The notes under the pieces are model-generated. The model had not been told where the DNA came from. It searched no databases and saw nothing but the letters and a program-made list of their open reading frames with translations. Below are positions 12,156 through 27,268 of a DNA stretch of 64,000 nt, one piece after another. The position numbers and the translations under genes were made by a program. The stretch lies in contig CM073535.1 in NCBI GenBank assembly GCA_037074615.1, forward strand, positions 6,363,001-6,427,000, read 5' to 3'. The first letter of the stretch is position 1, and each line of letters opens with the position of its first letter. Origin of the DNA: Leucaena leucocephala. Taxonomy: Eukaryota; Streptophyta; Magnoliopsida; Fabales; Fabaceae.

Positions 12156-13899
12156 ACATAATTATTATGAGAATTAATGTAAGTCATATACAGATCATGC
12201 AACACGTAGTACCTCTATATGCCTAAACTGTACCCTGCTAGAGGATAAAGAAGACCTAATGACCTCCAATAATGGTGCCTTCAATCTTAAATAAACTATA
12301 TTTATAATGAAGAAATAGTAATTGCTATATATGTATGGCTATGGGCCTAGTGATCCCTAGAGGAAGTTAGCCTCGAATCCAAATCCTATGGAGATATTCA
12401 TTCATTATTAAAAAGGATACAAAGCTTATGAGGTACAAACCGAACTATCCATAGAAAACCCATTTTGGTGAAGTTGAAGGGTTGATAAAGGTTGCTTTCA
12501 ATTACCATCTTTGTCACATTCATTCCATTAATCCAGGCTTAATTAATTGCTAAACTTATTTTTTTTCATAAAAAACCAAAAGTTTATTACATATATAAAG
12601 TAGAGATAATTAATCATCCCCGGCCAGAGAGAGAGAGAGAGAGTACGCATTGCTTTTATTATGAAACAAAATACTTTAATTTCTTCAGAATTTTTTGTAA
12701 GGCACTTCCAGTAATATAATCAGAAAGAAAGAGAGGTTTAAAGCTCACTGAGTTTGCTTGAAAATCCATTAAGTTTTTAATTTTTCCTTCATCTAGACCC
12801 ATAAGGCGTGACTTTGAAAAAAAAAGTACTAAATTAGGACATAATATGAAAAAGATGTAATAAATATTTCATATATAATGCCTTATAAAAGGTGAACAAA
12901 AATTTTCCTCTTCAAGTACATATAAAAAACCACATGAGAGAGTATCCTATAAGCAAGTTTCTTTTGCAAAATATAACCACATGTTCATGAGCAAAGCATA
13001 TACATATTAATTATGCATTGTTCTTTGTGGATAGTTTCTTTTGGTACTTCTTTATTTTTCTATATTCATTAAAGATATTGATAAATTTAGGTAATGGTTA
13101 AACTCAATTAAGGAATGTAGTGTTGCTTCCTGATCGTAACCATCAATCTTCCACCTGCACCAACTAATTGCAACCAACTTGGCAATTTAATTACTGAAGG
13201 GAAACTGGTCAGAAATAATGATGAATGAATTTGAACATTAATATGATGATTTGATAGTTTGAGAAAGATTTTAACAAATTATTACACAGAAGCTGGCCAC
13301 ACGATCACACAAACTTATCATCATTGATGCAAATTGAACTGATGGTAAGTAAACAGCTATAAATAACACACACATTTTTTTATTTTGGCTTATATATATA
13401 TATATATATATGCTTCAATTCTCAAGTGATAAAAATGGTCAACATAGTGGTCAAAGATGAGTGAGTTGGTGGGGGAAGAATCTAATGAGCGCCGAAAGGT
13501 ACATAGGACAGACATCCTCAAAAAGAGGTTTTAACAAAGAGACAAGAAATGACATTTTAATTCTTATTCTCACTTTGTGTTTTCTATTTTTATTTTTTGA
13601 TTATTATGAACTGAGTTTCAAAACTAACAAAGTTTGAATTTTTACGAGTCTAAAGGGGGCAAATTAAAGACCCCATCACCAAAAAGTAAACGACAACTCT
13701 AACCAATGTTTTCTGTCATTTTGGATGGCTATATCATGAAATGATCTCTTTCTTTCACTATGCTTTTGAATTTTGATTATCTAACTTTCAGTCAAACTTG
13801 GGTCCCCTCACAATTAGTAGTCTCTAAATCACCTTTTTAATGTAAAAACACCTAAGCATATTGCACCATGCTAATGGTCACATGGATGATATACTATTT
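12156..13899. other. Gene-free DNA
   Basis: Short GA (about 12628-12642) and TA (about 13390-13412) microsatellites. No ORF, RNA gene or repeat that I can name. Confidence 0.45.
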
Positions 13900-13904
13900 A
13901 GCCA

Positions 13905-14150
13905 TTTAGTATAATATATTTAATTAATTTAATTATATTAAAAAAATTAATTAAGTTAATTAATATAATATAATTTTTTAAATATCCTAATCATCTTTCT
14001 TAACTCTCTTCTTTATTCTCTTATTTAATTATTATTAAAAAAATATTAATAGAGTAATTTAAAAAATTGATAAATATAAAAAATAAATTTTATATTTAGA
14101 ATTAATATTAACTATCTAATTAAATTTTATATTAAAGATAAATGAAGTAC
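13905..14150. mobile_element. AT-rich foldback MITE, family S copy
   Basis: The clearest match to the copies at 7390 and 14875. An inverted TTAATTAATTTAATTATATT/AATTAATTAAGTTAATTAAT pair is followed by the shared ATTATTATTAAAAAAATATT block. No ORF. Confidence 0.55.
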
Positions 14151-14874
14151 TTTATCATTAAGAGAAATATCTCATTTTGCTCTCATTTAGTTCTAATATT
14201 ATATTCAAAATTAGTCAGTTTATATATTGGATTAACTCTAAAAGGTTTGAACATTTGATTTTTTAAAAAAGAAAAGAAAAGAAAATTATTATCACAAAGG
14301 ATTAGCTTATTTGCTTAAAATTAGTAGGATCAAACATGCTCCCCAAACAGAATAACCTAAATGCCATTATGCCACAAAATCAGTATTCACTTGATCCATC
14401 GATTCAACTTATAAATTATTAAGCTTTTCTCACTTAGTTTCATGTACTTTTTCTTCATACATTTTATTAGAATTAATTCTTAATTTACTGATGTATCACA
14501 CTTTATGATAAAAAAACGAATAATTAACTACAATTTTTCTTTAAAAAATTATGAAGATTCGTTGTTAAAAAGTTTTAAAAAAATTTCCACCACTCAAGAT
14601 TTAGAAATTAAATCAAATGGTAGTAAAATTTAAATGAAGAGTAAATACTTGAAACAGGTAATGTTTAAAGGGGTTGAGCACCACCTTGGCGACTATTTTG
14701 AAACAGCTTTGGGGAGCCTCGAAGCTGCGCATGGGACCTCCAATCAAATATTGAATTTAATTCGTTTACTCTCGTTTTATATACAAAGATTGTCTATTGA
14801 GGATTCGTAAATGGTGAAAAAATTGATGTCTTCATAAGATAACTAGAGGTGGTCAAAATGATAGTATTTATTAT

Positions 14875-15120
14875 TACTTATATTTTTAATATAAGAGTTA
14901 AATATATTTAATTAATTTAATAAAATTTAAAAAATTAATTAATATGATATATTTTTTTAAAAATATTCTAATAAATCTTCATTAACTCTATTACTCATTC
15001 TCTTAATTATTATTTAGGGAATAATAATATAAATAATTTTAAAAAAAATTAATAAATATATAAAATATATTTAATATTTAATATTAATATAAATTTTAAA
15101 CAAATTTTATATTAAACAAC
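14875..15120. mobile_element. AT-rich foldback MITE, family S copy
   Basis: Same order of blocks as the copy 1 kb to the left. Two copies so close suggest local insertion preference or an old duplication. Confidence 0.5.
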
Positions 15121-15165
15121 GAATCTCTAACATATATGTACCATGTCTACTTATGAGAGTAGAAT

Positions 15166-15896
15166 TAGAGCTGAGTAATAGGCGGATTGGGCGGACCCGA
15201 TAGTCAACCCGTATCCCACCCATTTATTTTTTTATGTGAACGTGCTAGCCCATGCTCGTGCCTCAGCCTGTATTAAACGGGCTGTGCTGAACCCGTTTGG
15301 GTTCTAATGGGTATGGGCAGCCCATTTATAAAAAATAAAAATATTTTTTTATTTAAAACTATTTAAAGTTTTAATAACAATGAAAATAAAACAACAATAT
15401 TACACATATGATATGATTGTTCATCTTAAAATTAAAAAAATAAAATATCATAATAATAGCTACAAATTTATAACCACACAGTCTACAATGATTATATAAT
15501 ATAATCATTTATAATCTTAATTATTCAATTGGATTATAATTATACATAATCTATATTTTATTTACTTGTGATGGTTGTAGATATAATTACCCATACCTCT
15601 ACAAAATAAATTTAAAAAAGTATATTAGTATATAATAAAAATAAATTTAAATAAATATAATATAATAATTAATAAAAAAAATATATGGGTAATGAGTATA
15701 ATTTACTGTTTAAGCCCGTTTAAAAAATATCAAAAAGTATATAATAAAAATAAATTTAAAAAAATACTGCAGTCCGCCCATATAATTTACTGTTTGAGCC
15801 CATTTAAGCCCTCCTGTTATGGGCCTATTTTAGACGAGCTTAAATAGTACCGGGTTGTAGGCGGGTTCATAGATTCTGGGCTAATTGCTCTCCCCT
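15166..15896. mobile_element. Probable non-autonomous hAT-like element
   Basis: The left end (AGAGCTGAGTAATAGG, then GGCGGATTGGGCGGACCCG) and the right end, read inverted (AGAGCAATTAGCCC, then GAACCCGCC), are related. Both subterminal zones are crowded with GGGC/GCCC words such as AGCCCGTTTA and GGGCCTATTTT. Subterminal GGGC-type motifs and GAGC-like ends are common in plant hAT MITEs. The interior is AT-rich without an ORF. I could not match an 8-bp target duplication, so the class is uncertain. Confidence 0.4.
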
Positions 15897-15899
15897 AAA

Positions 15900-16856
15900 T
15901 ATAACTTCAGTACTGTGACTTCAACATATAAAGACACAAAAGCACATTCTTCACTTTCATCATTTTTCAGTCAAATATTCAATTTCAGTTTCTTGGTTAG
16001 TATTTATATTGCCTAAAAATAAAATTCGTCATGTCTTTAAATTATAATTAAACCTAACTTTTTTCTAAAAATTTCTATCCCAAATAAAGAGTTATTCCAG
16101 TTAGACATGTCATAATAATATCAAAGCATCAGAAGACATCAAGAAAGCCAACAACATGGTCATTTATAATTTTAAAAGCCAAAAAATAAAGGTATTAGCA
16201 TCTGAATCCTCCCAATAACAGTTCCAAGTTCTCCAAATTTACTTTTATTCATACATGCAAGATAAACTTTTTATTTATATGCTGTTTTTTGTACAAAAAA
16301 AAATCTCTGTTTCCAGCTGGTAGGTCGTGTTCTAATAATGAAAATAACCTCTTGAGCATCAGGCTCAAAAAAACTATATCTTAAAAGGACATTTTTTTGT
16401 TTAAAAAAAAAAGAACACTTTAATAAGTACTTGATCAAGCAAACTAATTCACAAAGGGAATGAACTAGATTCGGATCCAATTTATTTAAAAAGACTTGAT
16501 TATCATTAAAATATTAACCACTACTCTATCTGAACTTTAAAAACAAATAATTAGGGGACGAGATTACACGAAAGTAACGTTTATCATTCAAGCAAAATAC
16601 AGAGAGAAAGATACATAAAGGATTAGAAAACATTCCTTTCCCTAAATTATGTCGGTGAACAAGGAGGCGGACAATAAGCAAAAGAGCGAAAACGAAACAA
16701 GAAAAGAAAAATCTAAGGCTAATTTTCTTTCGAGTTAGTAGTAGTAGTAGTACAGTGTCAGCGAAGCTTTGGGTTCTCATGAATGAAATTATTAAAAACA
16801 CCTTTCCCCTTTCATTATGCACAGATTCTCATCCCTTACTCTTCGATCTCACTCGC
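15900..16856. other. Downstream flank and 3' UTR of the AIL5-like gene
   Basis: The first several hundred bases left of 16857 are probably the 3' UTR of the minus-strand AP2 gene. No separate gene was seen. Frames that stay open here on either strand lack any recognisable protein. Confidence 0.4.
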
Positions 16857-19731
16857 TCATTCCATCCCAAATATTGGCGTTTGAAAGAGACTTCCTTTTG
16901 CATGTGTTTGGAATGTGTGAAGACCACTCCCTATGCTCCAGTTTCCATATACAGAATCACTCTCATACCTACCGTTACTATTATTTATACCTATCGCTGT
17001 CGCCATTGCTATCACTGAACTTGAACTTGATTCCACTGTTCCACTGTTTTTGTTATTGTTGTTATTATTGCTTCCACTTTGTTGTTGCTGCTGAATGTTC
17101 TGAACAATCACACTCCCATCCATAAATGCATTGTTGTTGTTGTTGTTAGTTCCCTGCAACTCCAAACTGAACGGTACCGTTGTGTTGTTATTATTGTTGT
17201 TGCTGCTGTAGCTTTGAAAATGAGAGGCAATGATGGCATTGTTGTTGGAAGTGTTTCTGAGATGAGATGCAGGGTTCTGATGGTATCCCAAGCTATTGGA
17301 CCAGTAATCCATGGTTGGGTCTTGTTTCATGATGGGTATGGCGAAGCTGAGGTTTGAGGTCGAGGGTGGTTGGGAGGCGAAGGTCGCCGCAGAAGACTCT
17401 CGGTCGGCAGATTGGCTTCCATCGTTGCTTTTGGTGTCTGACGCAGAAGTATCTGAGGAGTTCTTGGCTTTGGATGAGAATCCTCCTACGGGAAGACTGC
17501 TGTTGGCGATGCTCTTCACGTCGTATCGGCTCATGTCGAAGTTGGTAACTGCACTTAGTCCTCTAAATTTTATGGCTGCTATATCGTATGCTTCAGCAGC
17601 TTCTTCTTGTGTACCTAATACATTAAAAATTGTCATTTGAATCAATGTTCAACAGTAAAACTCAAAAGATAATGTAGTAATAATCATGCATGAATTCAAA
17701 AAGAAAGTGACACAATATCTGGGGTCATTTTCTGTCTTCACAATTGCACTTTCTTTTTCTCTATGATTGCATAATCTAATCTAATTAAAAAAAGTAATTG
17801 AAAAGAGAAATAATAATAATAATAATGGACTTACTAAATGTGCCGAGATAAAGGTCTTTATTTCCGGCAACTCTACCAATTCTTGCTTGCCATCGCCCAT
17901 GCTGGTGGTGCCTGAAATGAACAAAAGGGTTTAAAAGTTTAAATTAAACCTCCCATTATTATTTATTATTATAATTTTATTTATTCACTCAGAAGCAAAA
18001 AGTTGTAGAGTGCAACAGATGCAACGAATTCAAAAGGCAGAGCGATAGATAAAGCTTAATAACGCATTCTTCACTCACAATAAATATATGTGTGTGTGTA
18101 TACCTGGTCACTCCTCTGTATATTGAGGCTCCTCGAGAGAAACCACTACTCTTCCTACAAAGTGGAGAGCGAGGGGGGGAAAGAATTAGAGTGCATAATA
18201 AAATTATAAAAAGAGTGGAGGTTGATGCATGGATAAGTAAATAAAGGGAAACCCAAAAAGTAAAAAATGGCCACTTGATATTATTATTGCCTTCGTAGAG
18301 AAGCAACAAATTCTTGTCTTGTCATGTTCTTCATCTCTTCCAGTTCCCTCTCATAGTTCGAAATCTATAACAAGAGTTGCACCAGAGAATTAAAGAGAAA
18401 ACCAAATCAGTAAATATTTAAAGGAATCCATAGAGAAATAATAAGGAAAACGAAGGTTGGTTACTGTAAAGTTGGTGGTTGTCGTTGGACCCCAATATTT
18501 GAGAGCAGCAAGATCATAAGCCCTCGCTGCTCTCTCTTCCTTATCGTAACCACCTTAACAATATAAACAGAAACATGTTTCTTTCAGTTGAAGAGAATCT
18601 GAATTCTTGAAAATGAGAGAAACGAAATGATAATCATGGGGTCAAAGCCAAACTCACCCAAATAAACTGAGAATCATAATGACCAAAAGCGCCAGCAATC
18701 ATCATTCACACCATCATCAGGTAGCCGCACAAAGCAACAAAATAAATAAGCTTCCATCAGAATCTTCTTCTTCTTCACCATTCATTCATACACACACACA
18801 CACACAAAAACAACAACACAAGTAATAACACTGTAGGGGGAAAAAGCTCAGCTTGCTTCGTCTAGTTTCAAAACATGACTCAGTAGTATTGGGATTTGAA
18901 CCCGAGCACATTCAGATGTTCCCATTTACTCCGGTCAAATATGTATATCGGATCTCTTTGACCCATTTGGCGCGTGATACACACGATCCACGAGAAGCTA
19001 AACATTATACTATGAAAGAAGAAAATATGCGTATCAGTAGCGAACTGATTACCTTGCCTTCCTTTCCTGCCTTGACCTTCTCTCCTGCAACTATTATCCC
19101 ATAGATGAGCTTCATATCTCCCCGTCCATCTATGCCTGATATAATCATTTATTCAAAAATAACAAACAATAAGTGATGAAATAGGTTGAAAATAGTGTTT
19201 CTTTTCTGAGACTATTTACAAAGAGTATCGGAGTACCGAGTTACGCCGCGGTAGATGGAGGTGCGTTGGCCGAAGGTGTCCGCAGTCTTCTTAGAGGACG
19301 GCACGGCGAGAGCCAGTGCCTGTTTTCGCAGCTGGGCATGTTCAGCGACGGCCAAGCCGGGGAGAAAGCCGTCGGTTATGGTTTTGAGCTCAGAACCAAA
19401 CACGTCGGTGGAGAACTGATGAGCAGCAGGCGGCGTGGGCACTGCAGCTGTGACCGACGTAGAGGAAGAGCCGCCGCCAAGGAAGTCCTCGAACTTGGGG
19501 CCGCCTCCGGCGAAGACGGACAGGTCGTTGCTGGTTGCACCTCCTCCGACAGCGGCCTCCAGCGAGGCGTCGACGGTGCTCCCTAAACAAAGAAAAGAAG
19601 TTACACAACATATAGAAAGCGAAAGAAAGGGTAGAGAGAGCAGTACCTGGGGGTGGAGAAGGGAATGAATGGAAAAGAGAGGAGTGATTGGAGAGAGAGA
19701 AAGCAAGCCAGTTGTGAGAAGAAGAGTCCAT
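16857..19731 (-). CDS. AIL5: AINTEGUMENTA-like AP2 transcription factor, AIL5/PLETHORA5 type
   Basis: A nuclear double-AP2 DNA-binding regulator. Family members act in meristems, roots and embryos. Nine coding exons join in frame: 19731-19647, 19582-19237, 19135-19053, 18666-18658, 18553-18465, 18364-18291, 18154-18104, 17911-17835 and 17614-16857 (523 aa, close to the 558 aa of Arabidopsis AIL5). The N-terminus has the [10 protein letters not shown] motif and [12 protein letters not shown]2 domain 1 spans about 136-204 ([20 protein letters not shown]), the linker contains [20 protein letters not shown], and AP2 domain 2 spans about 238-298. The C-terminal half is rich in Asn and Gln and ends [11 protein letters not shown]. 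Oddities are a 9-nt exon (18658-18666) encoding part of VYLG and a GC donor at 18289-18290. The N-terminal match to AIL5 is better than to BBM or PLT1/2, but orthology needs a tree. Confidence 0.88.
18835..19010 (-). mobile_element. SINE-like sequence in AIL5 intron 3
   Basis: On the minus strand this intron segment contains GGGTTCAAATCCC at 18893-18905, a strong tRNA-type B box. An A-box-like AGTAAATGGGA lies about 40 bases upstream of it. It is more GC-balanced than the rest of the intron. T-stem pairing beyond three base pairs fails, so it is not an intact tRNA gene. I see no poly-A tail or target duplication, so a decayed SINE or tRNA-derived fragment is the best guess. Confidence 0.35.
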
Positions 19732-19990
19732 GGGGTTGGTCGTCGTCGTCGTCGTCGTCGTCGATGAGCGTGAAAGGAAGAAAGAAGAAAGAGAGGGTTT
19801 CTTTGGAAACGGTGAAGTTATAGTAGAGGAGGAGGAGGCTAGATTCTATTCTATGATATCTCGTTCAGAGAGAGAGAGAGAGAGAGGTTTGAATCGGTTT
19901 GAAGAAAGAAAGAAGTTGAATGAAGAACGAGAATGAGAGAGAGAGATATAGATAGCGGAGAGTGAAGGTGGGAACAGGGGATTGCTGCAA
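19732..19990 (-). promoter_or_regulatory. 5' leader of the AIL5-like gene with GA/CT and CGT repeats
   Basis: Directly upstream of the start codon lie a GAC/CGT triplet run (about 19739-19764 on the plus strand) and several GAGA tracts (19866-19886, 19932-19946). In the gene's orientation this is a CT-rich leader, common in plant promoters and 5' UTRs. I cannot place a TATA box or start site. Confidence 0.4.
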
Positions 19991-20309
19991 CGGCTACAGT
20001 GAATAGCGCGATCATCGAGGTCTTTTTTCCTCCTTACAGACTTCAGTCCTATACGTGTGCTGTTTATGCACTACTCTCAAGTAGACTAGTCTTTATTCAT
20101 TAATTAATTATTCTATAGCAAAATTGTTCTCTTCTTCTTCACCATACATTATTTTTTTGGACAAATAAAAACTATACAGTAAATTATTTTCAGTTACTTA
20201 TCATTCCTCAATTTTAAAAATTTTAAAAAGAATTGAACTCTACACGATAGACTTTTTTTAAATAATATTAATATAAGATAAAATAAATTATTAATTATTT
20301 TTAAATATA

Positions 20310-20455
20310 AATTTAAATATTTAAATATAAAATATCTCCCTAAATATTATAATTAGAACTATAATAAAATAATATTTTTTAAATATTAAATATATTTTAA
20401 ATAATTATATATATTATATTTTTATTAAGTGAACTTATAGATGATGGGTTATCAT
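20310..20455 (-). mobile_element. SINE-B copy, reverse orientation, very decayed
   Basis: On the minus strand it follows SINE-B through the 'ATAATATTTAGGGAGATATT' region. It borders an ATGATGGGTTA motif shared with the copy at 5512-5720. The 3' half is not recognisable. Confidence 0.4.
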
Positions 20456-21564
20456 CCCTCAATTTTGTTAGGAGAAACTATTTTTCTTGCAAATATCATT
20501 TTCTTAATTTTTAATTTAGTATTATATGTTTTTTTAATTAAATCATTTAACTTTATTATATTATTGTTATTCTTATAATTTTTTCTGTTAGCCGTTAGCT
20601 ATGCTTAATAGAATAAAATTAAAAATTTAATTGTAAAAAAATATGTAAATACTAAATTAAAAATTTTAAAAAAATACATATACTTATTTAATAGAGTGAG
20701 GTAATCACATATAAACATAAAAATCTTATTAATTCCTCATAGAAAACACTAAAATATCTTGTATTTTTAAACATGAAAAATAGAGAATGCCTTATGGAGT
20801 AATCTTCAATCGAGCAAGTGAAAAAAATAATTAATTTATATTTTAGGAGGCCAGGAGTTCAAATATGGGCTTGGATGGGAAAATTAGATAGGTGAATAAT
20901 TCAGATATACTTCGTTTAGCCCTTATTATAAAAAATCTTTTAAAAGTAATTTTTTATTCTAAGTATAAGTTACTAAAAATATTATTAATTTTTTTATTTT
21001 TTATTAATTGACATATAAATTAAAAAAATTAATCACATCGTATAAAAAAAGATAAAATTAAAAAAATTACTTAATTATTATCTTCTAGTACGTAAAAATC
21101 AGTTAAAAATAATATATAATAGTCATGGGGAGTACTTGAAAGGAATTGATGAGGAGAGAAGGAAAGGGGGAGCGTCATAGGAAGAGAGTGCGGTGCGTAT
21201 GCAGAAAGTATGGACATTCTGGGGTATTCACAATTATGGCTGATTTAGGATCCGGATAGATCGAAATGGAACTTCATTTATAATTAGATTACGTGAAATA
21301 TACAATACGTAACTGCTATTTAATTAATAATTTAAAAAATTAAAACATTTATATAAGTCCTTATTAATTTTTTAATAAATATATAAATATTGAATGTTAA
21401 GATCGGGTGGCACTTGGATTAGATTTCTAGAATATTTTAATAGAAATTAAAATAAAAATTATTTCTTGGTAAGAAAAACCGTGTTTGATGAAATTAAACA
21501 AATATGTTTGCTCCATCATGAAAAAGTACTTCTCCAGATCAAAATAAGATAGAGAAAAAAATAA

Positions 21565-21770
21565 GTTAATTAAGTTTAATATTGTCATTTTTTTTTTAAA
21601 TAAGATACTCTATTTATCTCTCTTAATTTTTTTGTTTATTTTATTTAATTATTATTGAGAGAATATTAATAAAGATAATTTAAAAAAATTAATAAATATA
21701 AAAAAATTATATTTAAAATTAATATAAAATTTTTAATTAAATTCTATAAAAATAAGAGAAATAATAAATA
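21565..21770. mobile_element. AT-rich family S remnant
   Basis: Shares the TTATTTAATTATTATTGAGAG and AATAAATATAAAAAAATTA blocks with 13905-14150. The left arm is poorly kept. Confidence 0.4.
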
Positions 21771-22075
21771 TTTATATTTGATCAGACAACGATGCTATAT
21801 ATATGTGTGTGTATTGAAAATATTTGTGATAAGTAATAATTTTTTATGTAAAAAAATTTAAATAAATTTAGTGTGGATCCCCATCAAGACACTTCAGAAT
21901 TCATTAAAACACAAAACTTATAAAACCACCCACTAAAAAAATCTTCAGTTGGAATCAAACTTATATAGGAAACAAATATTGGGATACAACCCCCTTTTTG
22001 TGAAGAGGAAGCATGAACCCGCCAGAAGTTTTGCACTATTGACCTTTTGTGGCTTTGGGCCTAGCGTTGACGGTT

Positions 22076-22697
22076 AATTGTTTGAGTTGGAGGGTTTTAG
22101 TGGAGAGGGGGGGAGAGATTTTTTATTTTTTTGTTGTCCTCTTCCCTCCCTCAGCTTCCCTCTAAAAGTGGGATTTTTTGGAAGGGAGAGAAAATTTTAC
22201 CCCCCTTTTAACTAAAATGCCCTTAAACTTTTTTTAATATTCCAAATATACCCTTAAACCCTTTTTTTTTATTTTTTCACATCTAATATTTTTTAATTGC
22301 ATAATAATTATAATAAATTATAATAAATTATAATAAAACTTAATAAGTATAATAAATTATTTATATAGTATATTAAAATATATAATAATTATAAAATTAA
22401 TAAAAAATAATGTTAACATTTTAACATTTTTTTATTATATATATAAATGAGATAAAAAAATTTAAGATTTATAAATTAAAAAATAATAATTCTGATATGA
22501 ATATTATAAATAAAGAATAAATAAATTTAAATAAAGAGGTAAGGGTATTTTTGTCAATTTTTAATTAACCCCTCGCCCCTCCCCTCCCCTTCTGAACTAA
22601 AAAAAAAAACATAATTCATTAATCTCTTTTACCTTTCCCTACCCTCCCTTAAATTAACCTCCCCTCCCCTCCCCTATAATAAACCAAACAAAGCCTT
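22076..22697. mobile_element. MITE with GGGGAGG-rich ends, class unresolved
   Basis: The left end (TTGTTTGAGTTGGAGGG) and the inverted right end (TTTGTTTGGTTTATTATAGG) are related. Both subterminal zones are rich in CCCTCCC/GGGGAGG words and enclose an AT-rich core without an ORF. It differs from family H inside. The target duplication was not resolved. Confidence 0.4.
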
Positions 22698-23717
22698 CAA
22701 CTTCAAGGGCATACTAGGTACAATAAAAATGGAAAGAATTTTCAATTTCTTTTAGTATAATAAAAGTTACTTTCACTTATACTTTTAATATTTTAAACCA
22801 TTTTAATTTTATAAAATATTAAATAATAAAATAATAAAAATAAAATATTTTAAACTATTCTATCTTAAATTATAAAATTCTTAAATAATTTTAACTCTTC
22901 CTATATTATAAAAAATATTTTAAATTATTTTACCTTAAACTATAAAGCAAAATATTATATATATCATACATATTTTTATCCTATTAAATAAATTTTTAAA
23001 AATTTTTTCTAACTTAATTTTATTTCTAATTCCACTTTCTTCAAAACATTTTCTATTTCCATACATATTTTTATCCTATTAAATAAACTTTTAAATTTTT
23101 TTTCTAATTTGACTTTCTTCAAAACATTTTCTATATTATCAAACACTTATATCCTATCAAACGTATGGCAAAGGTTGGGCAAAACCCCACTCGAAGTTTC
23201 TAACCCAGGTGACTGGTCTTTTTTGCCAAGTGCTGGATTTTTCCAAGGTTATAGAAGATGGAACCGAGTTCCTCTGGTTCAAACCGAGTCCACCAGGTTT
23301 CAGGTTTTGCTTAACAACCCCAGCCAAAAAGGATGAAGAAAAATACGTTTCTGTTCAGCCTTTTCAAACTCTATGTTAACCAGCTTGCTACAAATAGCAG
23401 ATCGTACGGGGTCACAATTTTGCCAGCTTCATTCACACTTTATCAGTCGAAATGGAACCAAAACTGGGAAGAACACTAAAAATCAATCCCATAAATGTCA
23501 ATTACTTGATAGGTTACATCTTAACTAGGATTAATAAAACAGAGAACACATTACTAATATATTAGTAAATAGTACAAAGAACTCTAGCCAATGCTTAAGC
23601 ATTCCCTCCGGAGGTAATAAAACCGTAGGAATTTAGCAATGCATTGCAGGAGATGAGGCATATATAATCCAACATGCAAAGGTATCAATCACTTGATATT
23701 TGTGGATGGCTGAGACT
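22698..23717. other. Intergenic DNA and 3' flank of the DEAH helicase gene
   Basis: Holds a 95-bp tandem duplication (22965-23141) and a more GC-balanced block (about 23160-23340) with no recognisable protein. The helicase 3' UTR probably ends near 23500-23600. Confidence 0.4.
22965..23141 (+). repeat. 95-bp tandem duplication, AT-rich
   Basis: CATACATATTTTTATCCTAT recurs at 22965 and 23060, and each copy continues into CTTCAAAACATTTTCTAT. The second copy is about ten bases shorter. No function is evident. Confidence 0.7.
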
Positions 23718-27255
<3,538 letters not shown>

Positions 27256-27268
27256 CAAAACCCTAATC

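Larger units (their letters stand above)
19991..22075. other. AT-rich upstream region with repeat remnants
   Basis: Upstream of the AIL5-like gene. It includes a decayed SINE-B (20310-20455) and a family S copy (about 21565-21770). No coding signal was found. Confidence 0.45.

Noticed and set aside
17079..17640. Long open frames on the plus strand across the AIL5-like gene
   Set aside because: They are mirror images of the Asn/Gln-rich last exon, whose repeats keep other frames open. They contain no known domain.
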